Origin: an uncultured Alcaligenaceae bacterium
Lineage (GTDB): Bacteria > Pseudomonadota > Gammaproteobacteria > Burkholderiales > Burkholderiaceae_B
Direction: 5' to 3'
DNA: 36,090 nt
NCBI GenBank assembly: GCA_937952975.1
Contig: CALFXX010000109.1
Location: forward strand, 1 to 36,090
The notes beneath the pieces were generated by a model. That model was not told the origin of the DNA and did no database searches. It saw only the letters and a program-made list of their open reading frames with translations. Positions 12,712-22,285 of the stretch are shown piece after piece. Position 1 is the stretch's first letter; every line of letters begins with the position of its first letter. Made by a program: the position numbers and the translations under genes.

Positions 12712-13841
12712 GTAAACGAGACAAAATGCCCTGCCTGACGGTGGGTGACAAGGCCTTTGAACGCGGTGTAGCTCATGGCAAAACCTTTGCAGTTGATGTG
12801 GCGGCAAATCTTGAAACATATTTGCGCCGTTTTGAAGCCTCGGGCTTAGCGCGTGCAGAGGCACTGGAAGAAGCCGTGCGTTGGCAGACTGCAATGCAGA
12901 GCCAAAATGCCGAATACGCTGAAGAAATGCTGGGTATCGCCAAAGGGGCCGAGCAATCGTCAGCAGCCATTGCACTCTTGAACGCACGTTATGAAATCGC
13001 CTTTATGATTTTTGGCAAAGACGCGCGTAAGCAAGAGCAGGCCTTGCAGCAAGCCACCGGTGAAACCGATGGCTGTACAACCTTCGGTCTGTTATCAGAC
13101 GTCACTGCAGATGGCCACACGTGGCTTGGACAAAACTGGGATTGGATCGCGGGCGTGCACCAACGCACGATTGTGTTGCGTATTAAACGGTCAAATAAGC
13201 CAAGCCTTGTCTGCATGACCGAGGCCGGCATTGTGGGCGGCAAAATGGGCGTCAACGAGTGCGGCATCGGCCTAGTAGAAAACGGCCTTGCCTCGCATCT
13301 CGATGGTTGCAACCCGTATCAAAAACCCTTTCATATGCGTTGTCGTGAGGTGCTGGATGCCGATCGTTATGCCGACGCACTCACACCAATCGTCTCAACC
13401 AAACGCACTTGCTCGGGTAACTTTGTCATTGGTGGCGCACAGGGCGAAATCATCGATTTTGAAACTAGCCCAAATCACATCACCTATATCAATCCGGTCA
13501 ATGGCATCGTGACACACTCTAATCACTTCATGGGTGCTGGCCATGGCGAATCGCAAATGGAAAAAGTCAGCCCAGGGACCTTATTTAGAGCTTCGCGTAT
13601 GCGTCGCTTGCTCGAACGCGGTGGCAAACAAATTGATGTCGCAACGATGACAGCCGCCATGAGTGACCACTTTAGCGAGCCGCACTCTCTTTGCCGGCAT
13701 CCTGATCCACGCCAAGCCGAAGCAAAGCAAACCATGACAACTGGTGCGGTCTTAATTGACCTTGAAAGTCGTGTGATGCATGTGGCCGATGGCCCACCGT
13801 GTGAATATCCATTTATTGCTTACTCAGTTGCTGAACACTAA
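12708..13841 (+). CDS. C45-family autoproteolytic acyltransferase/hydrolase (Ntn fold)
   Basis: This protein has 377 residues and starts with GTG at 12708, overlapping the ATPase stop. The self-processing site is visible: ETDGCTTFG, where Cys123 would become the N-terminal nucleophile after cleavage of the 122-residue propeptide. GQNWDW follows, another hallmark of this group, which includes fungal acyl-CoA:6-aminopenicillanate acyltransferase. It also has EAGIVGGKMGVNECGIGLVENGL in pieces, and HSNHF with the later conserved Asn/His. Bacterial members cleave or exchange acyl groups on amide substrates. Coupling to an importer suggests it acts on the imported compound. The substrate is unknown, and a role with beta-lactams is not shown. 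Confidence 0.85.
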   Translation: MSKRDKMPCLTVGDKAFERGVAHGKTFAVDVAANLETYLRRFEASGLARAEALEEAVRWQTAMQSQNAEYAEEMLGIAKGAEQSSAAIALLNARYEIAFMIFGKDARKQEQALQQATGETDGCTTFGLLSDVTADGHTWLGQNWDWIAGVHQRTIVLRIKRSNKPSLVCMTEAGIVGGKMGVNECGIGLVENGLASHLDGCNPYQKPFHMRCREVLDADRYADALTPIVSTKRTCSGNFVIGGAQGEIIDFETSPNHITYINPVNGIVTHSNHFMGAGHGESQMEKVSPGTLFRASRMRRLLERGGKQIDVATMTAAMSDHFSEPHSLCRHPDPRQAEAKQTMTTGAVLIDLESRVMHVADGPPCEYPFIAYSVAEH

Positions 13842-13894
13842 GAGTTCATGAAGCGAACGGCACTCAATCGTTTAAACATAACAGTCTCTACATC

Positions 13895-15040
13895 ATGTCT
13901 ACAAAAAAAATTCAGATCATCATCGAAGGCGCGACTGGGCGCTTGGGTAATATGCAGCACTTACGCTCGTTGCTAAACATTCGCAAAGAAGGCGGCTTGC
14001 TACTCAAAAATGGCGACAAGCTTGCCCCCGAGCCTGTACTGTTAGGTCGTAATGCGGATAAGCTGAAAACCTTAGCTGAGCCGCACGGCATTGCCTGGTC
14101 AACGGATCGGGCCGCCTGCCTTGCCGACAAAAACAATGAAATCTATTTTGACGCAAGCGTGACTGCTGGCCGCTTTGAGCGTGCCCAAACGGCCATGCAG
14201 GCGGGCAAACACATTTACCTTGAAAAGCCGATTGCCGAATCGCTGGAAGAGGCGCTTGAGCTAGCGCGTATGGCTGAGCGCCTAAAGCTTAAAAACGGCA
14301 CAGTACAAGACAAATTATTTTTGCCTAGCTTACACAAACTTCGCAAGGTCAAAGAGGCCGGCTTCTTTGGCGACATTATTCAAGCCAAAATCGATTTTGG
14401 CTGGTGGGTCTTTGATGGTGAGATTCACCCTGCCCAGCGGTCAAGCTGGAACTATCGCAAACGCGACGGTGGCGGCCTCGTGTTGGATATGTTTCCGCAC
14501 TGGCGCTATATTGTGGACACCCTGCTCGGCGAAGTCAAAGCCGTGTCTTGTCGAACCAAGACTGCGATTGCCAAGCGTCGAGACGAGCAAGGAAATCAGT
14601 ATGACGTCGATGTTGAAGACGTCGTTCTGGCGACCCTTGAGCTCGCGAATGGCGCCTTGGTTGAGATCAATGCCTCATGGGCAGCGCGTATCAAGCGCGA
14701 TGATATTTTGACGTTGCAAGTCGATGGGACGCAAGGCTCGGCCTCGTGCGGGTTGTATCGTTGCTTTATTCAACCAATGGCTGCTACGCCCAAACCAGTA
14801 TGGAGCATTGAAGTCCCCACCAGCGAAGACTTTGACGCGCAATGGCTTGAGGTGCCCGATGTGGCTCCCTACACAAATTCATACCGCGCCGGTTGGGAGT
14901 CGTTTCTAAAACACGTGCTGGATGACACTCCCTTTGCCTCGCCCTTGAAAGCGGGCGCAAAAGGGATTCAGTTAGTCGATGCGTGTTATCGCAGCAATGC
15001 CGAGCGGCGCTGGATTGATTTGCCAGAAATCACGCTTTAA
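13895..15040 (+). CDS. Gfo/Idh/MocA-family oxidoreductase
   Basis: This protein has 381 residues. The N-terminal Rossmann fold uses EGATGRLGNMQHL (residues 11-23), a slightly unusual nucleotide loop with a 13-residue hydrophilic insertion after it. GKHIYLEKPIAES is the EKP motif that places the catalytic Lys, and GGGLVLDMFPHWRYI holds the DxxxH motif of the C-terminal domain. Members oxidise or reduce sugar and inositol alcohol or ketone groups with NAD(P). It follows the C45 gene after a 53-base gap and is probably the last gene of the operon. It converges on the iron-type dehydrogenase with 13 bases between them. Confidence 0.88.
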   Translation: MSTKKIQIIIEGATGRLGNMQHLRSLLNIRKEGGLLLKNGDKLAPEPVLLGRNADKLKTLAEPHGIAWSTDRAACLADKNNEIYFDASVTAGRFERAQTAMQAGKHIYLEKPIAESLEEALELARMAERLKLKNGTVQDKLFLPSLHKLRKVKEAGFFGDIIQAKIDFGWWVFDGEIHPAQRSSWNYRKRDGGGLVLDMFPHWRYIVDTLLGEVKAVSCRTKTAIAKRRDEQGNQYDVDVEDVVLATLELANGALVEINASWAARIKRDDILTLQVDGTQGSASCGLYRCFIQPMAATPKPVWSIEVPTSEDFDAQWLEVPDVAPYTNSYRAGWESFLKHVLDDTPFASPLKAGAKGIQLVDACYRSNAERRWIDLPEITL

Positions 15041-15053
15041 AACAGTCTTTCAC

Positions 15054-16217
15054 TTACCAAGCCGACTCTAGAATCTCTAGAAGCTGACTCGTTTGCGTGA
15101 CTGGTCGTGGATTATTTTTAATCCCAAAATCGTGCATCACCTTATCGGCGATGATCTGAAAATCTTCACGCTTCACGCCAACATCGCGTATGCGGGTTGG
15201 TAAGTTCAAGCTTCGCACCAATTGCTCAATCGCGTCAGCTGCCTCCATCCCTGCACAGCCCATGGCCTGAGCAATCATTTGCTGCTTTGGCGCATTGACA
15301 ACCTTGTTGTACCGCATAACAGCTGGCAACAATACGCACGAGGTATAACCATGCCCAACGCCGGCGTGTGCACCAAAGACATGTCCGATCGCATGACTGG
15401 CACCCACGCGCGCTCCAAATTCGAGGATTCGAATCGACATTGCCATCCCACGCTGACAGTCAAGTCGTGCCTCTAAATCCTGGGGATTCGCCAACACGCG
15501 CGGCAATCCCTTAGATAACAAGGCTAAGGCTGTTGAACCAAAAGCATCGACACAGGGATCAACGTTTAACATCGCCATAAATTCAGCTGCATGATCAACT
15601 GCTTTGATACCACTTGATAAAAATAAATTCATTGGGGTATCGAGCGTGACCAGTGGATCAACAATGACGGCACGGGGTGCAGTCATTGGATAGCCAAAAA
15701 TCTCTTTAACGCGAGCTGTCGTGTCTGAGCATCCCGCAAACCAAGTAAATTCGGCCGCTGACAGCGTTGTCGGCACCGCAATCATTCGCAACCATTCTGC
15801 GGCGTCGTCTGGCCGAACACTACCGTCGGTGGCTGCAAAGACTGCCGCCTCATGCAGTTGAGCCGTCGTCAACAACCCTTTTTTTAGCGCAACCAGCATG
15901 ACCTTGGTGGCATCAATCACCGACCCGCCGCCAATCGCAAGCAACACGTCTGCACGCGCAGCGCGCGCGGCCTGCGCCCCTTCTAAGACGCAGCTTTGCG
16001 GCACATGCGCCGTGACGCCGGTAAATTGCCCAACGCAACGGTTACCAAGCGACTGAACGATCGCCTGATATGAAGGTGTCGCAGCGACCGAGCGGCTCCC
16101 CAACACGAACACACGTTGGTTGCCTGTGCGGTCAAGCTCTTTCAGCACTGCAGTAGTGGCTGGCTCACCAAAACTGATCCGTTCTGTGGCGTTAAAGCAA
16201 TGAAGTGATGGTGTCAT
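15054..16217 (-). CDS. Iron-containing alcohol dehydrogenase family protein
   Basis: This protein has 387 residues, the usual length for the family (PF00465). The nucleotide-binding part has AIGGGSVIDATKVM; the metal site is indicated by GIKAVDHAAEFM and GASHAIGHVFGAHAGVGHG. PTTLSAAEFTWFAGCSD is close to the PTT.... SEVT pattern of maleylacetate reductases and related enzymes. It would reduce or oxidise a small alcohol/aldehyde or a maleylacetate-like product with NAD(P)H. It is convergent with the five-gene ABC operon, so it could work on the same pathway but is transcribed separately. The exact substrate is unknown. Confidence 0.87.
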   Translation of the reverse strand: MTPSLHCFNATERISFGEPATTAVLKELDRTGNQRVFVLGSRSVAATPSYQAIVQSLGNRCVGQFTGVTAHVPQSCVLEGAQAARAARADVLLAIGGGSVIDATKVMLVALKKGLLTTAQLHEAAVFAATDGSVRPDDAAEWLRMIAVPTTLSAAEFTWFAGCSDTTARVKEIFGYPMTAPRAVIVDPLVTLDTPMNLFLSSGIKAVDHAAEFMAMLNVDPCVDAFGSTALALLSKGLPRVLANPQDLEARLDCQRGMAMSIRILEFGARVGASHAIGHVFGAHAGVGHGYTSCVLLPAVMRYNKVVNAPKQQMIAQAMGCAGMEAADAIEQLVRSLNLPTRIRDVGVKREDFQIIADKVMHDFGIKNNPRPVTQTSQLLEILESAW

Positions 16218-16383
16218 ACAGATGGTCTCCGTGGGGCATCTAGTTAGTGCCCTGTTTGAGCAAACCGAGCGACTGGCTAGGCTGCAGAGCCATACTTTAG
16301 CGCTATTTTCAGATTCCTATTACCCTCAGATAGGTTTATGCTAGTTGGACTGATCCCAGCACGGCCAAAAAAAGACTCCCACT

Positions 16384-19300
16384 ATGAACGCACTTAAATT
16401 TCTGACCCTCATTATCTTTTTTAGCTTTGCAAGTGTGACGCAGGCAGCGACCATTACACGATTTTCACCTCAGGGCGCAACGAGTGGCGTACGACAAATC
16501 GTCGTTGACTTTGACCGTGCAGCAGTGGCGTTTGGCGAGCCCAAGTTGCCAGCACCCGTTGAGCTGCGTTGTTCATTAGACAGTGCAGCTGAAGGCTCTG
16601 GTCGCTGGATCAACGATCGCAGTTGGGCATACGACTTTTCCCATGAGGTACCGGCAGGCGTCGTTTGTCATGCAGAACTCAATGCTCAACACGCAGGATT
16701 TATAGGCGGCTCGATCACCGGAGACGCGCAGTACACCTTTAATACTGGCGGACCAACCATTGAACGCGCCCAACCTGGTCGTTATGGACCGATCGTCGAA
16801 GACCAAATTTTTGTACTCCGCCTCACCGGCCCAGCAACGCTTGCAAGCATTCGTGCCAACGTTTGGTGTGCCATCGAGGGGTTGGGCGAGCGCGTACCTG
16901 TGCGCTTAATTTCTGGCGCGGATCGGCAAGCCATCATTGAAGCAAGCTATCTGCAAGAGGAAGCTAAAAAAGATCCTCTGAGTGTTGTCACACTTTCGTG
17001 CAATCGACGTTTACCCGCGTCGGCCAAGATCCAGCTCGTGTACGGACGGGGTATCGTCAGCGCGGTCAAGTCTACAGTCGACGTAAAAACGACAACCGAG
17101 CAGCGCCTAGACTTTACCGTTCGCGAGCCGTTTAGCGCCAACTTTACGTGCGAGCGCGAAAACGCACGCAGCGGCTGCGTACCAATCTTGCCTTTGATGC
17201 TCAACTTCAACTCACCCGTTGCGACCTCACTGCTAAAGAGCATCCGTTTAACCGAAGGTACAAAAACCTATCCAGCAACGCTAGTCGATGACTCTGGTGC
17301 GAGCATGATTGATGCTCAAGCCCCTGAGTACGCCACCTCTGTTCAGTTTTCTGGAGCACTACCCGAAAACACCGAATTTATGATCGAACTGCCCCAGGCA
17401 TTGAAAGACGATTCGAACCGTCCCTTGAGCAATCTCAGTTCATTTCCGTTCAAGGTCGCCACAGGGCCAATGCCAGCCTTAGCCAAGTTTTCAGCCTCAC
17501 CCTTTGGAGTCATTGAGCGCCTAGCCGAGCCAAAAGGGGTCGGCGTCTTACCGCTGACGGTACGCAACGTCGAAGCCAATCTGAATATCAAAGGGTTACC
17601 AGTCATGCAAAAGCGTGGCAACGTGACAGACTTACGTCTAAATTCGGATGCTGACATCATCGCGTGGTATCGCAAGACCCTGACGTACAACTCGGGTTGG
17701 ATCGATCGTAAACGAGCACAGCAAGATGCCAAGTCACCGTTACCGCCCAGCGTATCAAGCGATCGCGAGGGAGTCGTCGAAACGCGCAGTATTTCTTTGC
17801 TATCGCAAGTTGCCTCGACAACTCAGCTAGAGCTTCCTAGCCAAACCAGTTCAGATAAGCGTCCGTTTGAAGTCATTGGGGTACCGCTCACGCCAGGTTT
17901 CCATGTTGTCGAAATTGCATCGCAGCAACTTGGTCAACGTTTGCTCGACGAACGCTATGGTGAGGCGCGAACGATGTATGTACGCACCTCAGCCTTGGTC
18001 ACAAATCTGGGTGTGCACTTTAAGCTTGGCCGCGAAAATTCGATCGCTTGGGTCACAACCCTAGACCAAGGCGCACCCGTTGCCGGTGCCAGTGTGCAAA
18101 TCTCAGATTGCCACGGACGCGCTCTTGCACAGGCCATCACCGATTCAACAGGCATTGCAACCTTTAAAGGCATCTCACCACAAGCGCCGTTGTGCAACAC
18201 CGACGACGAATACACCCAAGCATATTTTGTGAGCGCACGTGCAAAACAACCGCAATCCTTGATGCGCAACGCACTAGCAATAGAAGACATTGCCTTCACC
18301 TGGACGAACTGGGATAAAGGAATTGAACCCTGGCGCTTTAATGTCCCGACGAGCCAAGACGCGACACCCGATCAGCGCATACACACCATCTTTGATCGAA
18401 CCTTAGTACGCGCAGGTGAAACCTTATCGATGAAGCATATTCTGCGAGCCGAAACAAGCCAAGGCTTTGGGCCCGTGGCGCGTCCGCCCTCGTCGTACTC
18501 GATCACGCATGTTGGCAGTGGCCAACAATACAAAGGTGAACTGCTGTGGTCAACCAATGCAACGGGTGGTCAATCGGCTCAAAGCACCTACAAACTGCCT
18601 AAGAATGCCAAGTTAGGCCTTTATCGAGTTGCCATGCTCAATAAAGACGCTCCCCAAGATTCTGGCGAGTTCAGAGTAGAAGAATTTCGCTTACCTGTGC
18701 TAACCGGGCAAATTCAGCCAGACACCGATGCCCCACTTGTGCGCACTCAAAAATTACCGGTTGATGTTCACGTTGCGTATATGTCGGGCGGTGCCGCCTC
18801 GAATTTGCCTGTGCAAGTCTCTGCACTCGTCCGCGATAAGACACTTACCTTTGCGAACCACGAAGACTTTATCTTCAAGACTCCAAGAGGACTCCAAACG
18901 GATCGAGACTCAGAACCCCAACAGGGCCAGCGTGTCATTACGAACAAAAAACCACTGACGCTGGATAAGCTCGGTAACGGCAAGTTGACAATCGAGTCCG
19001 TCCCAACCTCTAAGGAAGCCAAGGAGCTTTTGCTTGAGGCAACTTATGCAGATCCGAGCGGTGAAGTGCAAACGATTCGGCGGGTTCAAACACTTTGGCC
19101 AGCCAAGGTTATTGCTGGCATCAAGACAGAAAGTTGGGTCTCGGTTGGTCAGGTTCTTAAGCTGCAGGCGCTCGCACTTGATTTAACGGGGCAAGCACAA
19201 TCCAAGATCTCGCTGGAAGTTAGTGCCGTGTCACGCAAGATCGAGTCAACACGCAAGCGTATGGTTGGCGGCTTTTACAGTTATGACAATAAAACCATCA

Positions 19301-22275
19301 CTAAAGATCTAGGTATTGTGTGTCGAGGCACAAGCGACTCGCGGGGCTTACTCACCTGCAACGTCAAACTTGACGAACCCGGTGAAGTTGAACTCATCGT
19401 GACTGCGAAAGATAATGGGGGCAATCAAAGCCAAGCTGCCACGTCTGTGTACGTCACCCGCCAGGGTGAGATTTGGTTTGGTGCTGACGACCACGACCGG
19501 ATGGATGTACTACCAGAGAAGAAAACCTACCAACCAGGCGAGCTTGCAAAATTTCAAGTGCGCATGCCTTTTCGGCAAGCTACCGCACTTGTGGCTATCG
19601 AACGAGAGGGTATCTTAGAAACGCGCATCATCGAACTCAAAGGCGATGATCCAACGATTGCAATCGAGGTCAAAGCAGACTGGAGCCCTAACGTCTATGT
19701 CAGCGTACTTGCCTTGCGAGGGCGCTTACGCGTCGTGCCTTGGTACAGCTTTTTTACCTGGGGTTATCGCGCCCCCACCAAGTGGTGGGCGGACTATTCA
19801 AACCCCGACAACAACGAGGCTGTTGCGCCCACTTCGCTGATCGATCTCAGCAAGCCAACTTACCGCTTTGGAATGGGCTCGATTCAGGTAGGCGATGCCG
19901 CGCATCGCTTAAACGTCAACGTTGAAACTGATCGCAGCAGCTACCCGGTGCGTGATCGGGCGCAGGTCACCGTGACGGTGACCTTGCCTAATAAACAACC
20001 CGCTGCACATGCTGAAATTGCGCTAGCCGCAGTGGATAAGGCTCTGCTTGAACTCATGCCCAATAAGAGCTGGAACTTGCTTGAGGGGATGCTTGTGCAG
20101 CGTGCCTGGGGAGTCACCACCTCAACGGCGCAAATGGAAATCATTGGCCGCCGTCACTACGGACGCAAGGCAGTGCCAGCAGGTGGTGGCGGTGGGCGCA
20201 ATTCAACTCGCGAACTCTTAGATACGTTACTACTTTGGAATCCAAAAATTGTGCTTGACGAGAAAGGTCAAGCAAAAGTAACGGTACCGCTCAATGATGC
20301 CCTCACGAGCTTCGAAATTGTTGCCATCGCAGACCTCGCAACGGGTTTGTTTGGTACGGGGAAAGCCACCATTCAAAGCACACAAGATTTACAAATTATT
20401 AGCGGTTTGCCACCGCTGGTGCGCGAAGGCGATCAGTACCAAGCACAAATGACTTTGCGCAACACGACCGACAAACCGATGCAATTAGTGGTCGAAGCTC
20501 GTCATCAAGCGCTTACGCTACCCGCTCAGACGCTCGTGCTGGAGCCCCGCGCAGCAGGGATCGTTACGTGGCCCGTAACCGTTGCCAACCAAATCACACA
20601 ACCGCTGTTAGACACTTTCGTCTGGCAGGTTCGCGCGAGGGATTCGCTGAGCCAGATTCAGGATGGGTTAACGATCAAGCAACGTGTTGTGCCAGCTATT
20701 CCTGTCACCGTTCAACAGGCAACGTTGCTTCAGTTAAATGGACCCTATGCGCTTGAGGTCAAACCACCCGCTCATGCGCTCGCGCAGCGGGGTGGGATCA
20801 AGCTCTCATTGAGCAGTAGTTTGGCGCAAGGGTTACCCAATGTGCAGGCTTGGCTGGCCAACTATCCGTTTTCGTGTCTTGAACAAAGTACCAGCAAAGC
20901 GCTAGGCATGCGTGACCAGGCACTTTGGTCTGATCTGCTCACACAATTACCAGGCTATCTTGATAGCGATGGCCTGGCGACTTATTTTCCAACGCAGGCT
21001 GGTGATCGCAATCGCGGCAGCGATACCTTAACGGCTTACTTGTTAAGTGCTGCGCACGAGGCGCAAACTTTAGATTCTAATTTTGGGATTCCACCTGACT
21101 TAGCTGAACCTATGCTGGAAGGTCTGAGTGATTTTATTCAAGGAAAAATCGAACGTCAGTCCTGGAGCAATCCGTCAGATTTGGATGTACGCAAGCTTGC
21201 GGCGCTTGAAGCACTTTCACGTTACGGACGCGCTCATCCTCAGATGCTTGAATCGATCGAGATCACCCCAGAAAAATGGCCCACCCATGCGGTGATTGAC
21301 TGGATCAACATCTTAAATCGCATGCCTAATATTCGAGGCCGTGAGGTGCACCGTAATCAGGCCAATAAAATCTTGCGTAATCGCTTGATTTTTCAAGGCT
21401 CGCGCGCAGGCTTTCACACTGAACGCGACGACGCGTGGTGGTGGTTGATGCAAAATGGCGATGTGAATGCTGCACGTTTATTGCTCTTGACCTTAACCGA
21501 TTCAAACTGGAAAGCCGATTCTGGACGTTTAATTACGGGGCTAATCGCGCGTCAGCAAAAAGGCGCCTGGGCTACGACGACCGCTAACCTTTGGGGTAGT
21601 CTGGCGCTCGAACAGTTTGCTAAAACTTACGAAGCCGTCTCGGTGACAGGCAAGGTCGACGCGCGTCTTGGACAAGACCAAGCCAGCGTAGATTTAACAA
21701 ATGCAAGTTCTGGCAGCACGCTCTTGGCTTGGCCAATGAGTGAAAAGGCCGAGACGCTGAACATTACCCCCTTGGGCAGCGGTCGACCTTGGGTAGGTAT
21801 CCAGTCAATGGCAGCGATCCCGCTCACAACGCCAAGGTTTGCAGGGTTTCGCATTCAACGTTCAGTCACTCCGATCGAACAGGCAGACAAAACGCTGCCC
21901 CTCGGCACGTTTAGCCGAGGCGATATCTTACGCATCACGCTTGAAATAAACGCATCAAGCGCGATGACTTGGGTGGCCTTAACGGATGCTATTCCAGCGG
22001 GCGCAACGATTTTAGGTAGCGGACTAGGCCGCGACTCGCAGATTGCAACCAAGGACGAACAAGCGCAGGCAAGCGCATGGCTGGCCTATCAAGAACGCAG
22101 CCAAGAAGCGATTAGAGCCTACTACGAATATGTACCGCAAGGCGTCTCAAAGCTTCAATACACCATCCGTTTAAATGCCTCAGGCACTTTCTCGTTACCA
22201 CCTTCACGCGTTGAAGCGATGTACGCACCTGAAATGTTTGGTGAAACTCCAAATGCCGCAGTGGTTGTTCGATGA
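16384..22275 (+). CDS. Bacterial alpha-2-macroglobulin with thioester
   Basis: This is a 1963-residue protein. The signal peptide (MNALKFLTLIIFFSFASVTQA) ends without a lipobox Cys, so the protein is probably soluble in the periplasm, whereas E. coli YfhM is a lipoprotein. MG-type beta domains fill the N-terminal 1200 residues, with QDATPDQRIHTIFDRTLVRAGE marking an MG domain in pieces. A Gly-rich stretch (PAGGGGGRN, about residue 1265) and the following VLDEKGQAKVTVPLNDALT mark the alpha-2-macroglobulin region. The thioester CLEQ is at 1498-1501 in a helical TED domain (1490-1800). The family traps proteases or protects the envelope. It is followed by PBP1C after ten bases, as yfhM-pbpC pairs are in many proteobacteria. 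Confidence 0.93.
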   Translation: MNALKFLTLIIFFSFASVTQAATITRFSPQGATSGVRQIVVDFDRAAVAFGEPKLPAPVELRCSLDSAAEGSGRWINDRSWAYDFSHEVPAGVVCHAELNAQHAGFIGGSITGDAQYTFNTGGPTIERAQPGRYGPIVEDQIFVLRLTGPATLASIRANVWCAIEGLGERVPVRLISGADRQAIIEASYLQEEAKKDPLSVVTLSCNRRLPASAKIQLVYGRGIVSAVKSTVDVKTTTEQRLDFTVREPFSANFTCERENARSGCVPILPLMLNFNSPVATSLLKSIRLTEGTKTYPATLVDDSGASMIDAQAPEYATSVQFSGALPENTEFMIELPQALKDDSNRPLSNLSSFPFKVATGPMPALAKFSASPFGVIERLAEPKGVGVLPLTVRNVEANLNIKGLPVMQKRGNVTDLRLNSDADIIAWYRKTLTYNSGWIDRKRAQQDAKSPLPPSVSSDREGVVETRSISLLSQVASTTQLELPSQTSSDKRPFEVIGVPLTPGFHVVEIASQQLGQRLLDERYGEARTMYVRTSALVTNLGVHFKLGRENSIAWVTTLDQGAPVAGASVQISDCHGRALAQAITDSTGIATFKGISPQAPLCNTDDEYTQAYFVSARAKQPQSLMRNALAIEDIAFTWTNWDKGIEPWRFNVPTSQDATPDQRIHTIFDRTLVRAGETLSMKHILRAETSQGFGPVARPPSSYSITHVGSGQQYKGELLWSTNATGGQSAQSTYKLPKNAKLGLYRVAMLNKDAPQDSGEFRVEEFRLPVLTGQIQPDTDAPLVRTQKLPVDVHVAYMSGGAASNLPVQVSALVRDKTLTFANHEDFIFKTPRGLQTDRDSEPQQGQRVITNKKPLTLDKLGNGKLTIESVPTSKEAKELLLEATYADPSGEVQTIRRVQTLWPAKVIAGIKTESWVSVGQVLKLQALALDLTGQAQSKISLEVSAVSRKIESTRKRMVGGFYSYDNKTITKDLGIVCRGTSDSRGLLTCNVKLDEPGEVELIVTAKDNGGNQSQAATSVYVTRQGEIWFGADDHDRMDVLPEKKTYQPGELAKFQVRMPFRQATALVAIEREGILETRIIELKGDDPTIAIEVKADWSPNVYVSVLALRGRLRVVPWYSFFTWGYRAPTKWWADYSNPDNNEAVAPTSLIDLSKPTYRFGMGSIQVGDAAHRLNVNVETDRSSYPVRDRAQVTVTVTLPNKQPAAHAEIALAAVDKALLELMPNKSWNLLEGMLVQRAWGVTTSTAQMEIIGRRHYGRKAVPAGGGGGRNSTRELLDTLLLWNPKIVLDEKGQAKVTVPLNDALTSFEIVAIADLATGLFGTGKATIQSTQDLQIISGLPPLVREGDQYQAQMTLRNTTDKPMQLVVEARHQALTLPAQTLVLEPRAAGIVTWPVTVANQITQPLLDTFVWQVRARDSLSQIQDGLTIKQRVVPAIPVTVQQATLLQLNGPYALEVKPPAHALAQRGGIKLSLSSSLAQGLPNVQAWLANYPFSCLEQSTSKALGMRDQALWSDLLTQLPGYLDSDGLATYFPTQAGDRNRGSDTLTAYLLSAAHEAQTLDSNFGIPPDLAEPMLEGLSDFIQGKIERQSWSNPSDLDVRKLAALEALSRYGRAHPQMLESIEITPEKWPTHAVIDWINILNRMPNIRGREVHRNQANKILRNRLIFQGSRAGFHTERDDAWWWLMQNGDVNAARLLLLTLTDSNWKADSGRLITGLIARQQKGAWATTTANLWGSLALEQFAKTYEAVSVTGKVDARLGQDQASVDLTNASSGSTLLAWPMSEKAETLNITPLGSGRPWVGIQSMAAIPLTTPRFAGFRIQRSVTPIEQADKTLPLGTFSRGDILRITLEINASSAMTWVALTDAIPAGATILGSGLGRDSQIATKDEQAQASAWLAYQERSQEAIRAYYEYVPQGVSKLQYTIRLNASGTFSLPPSRVEAMYAPEMFGETPNAAVVVR

Positions 22276-22285
22276 AATTTTTAAA

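Noticed and set aside
22175..22285. Upstream extension of PBP1C
   Set aside because: It lies within the alpha-2-macroglobulin gene in another frame and would put 37 non-signal residues before the membrane anchor.
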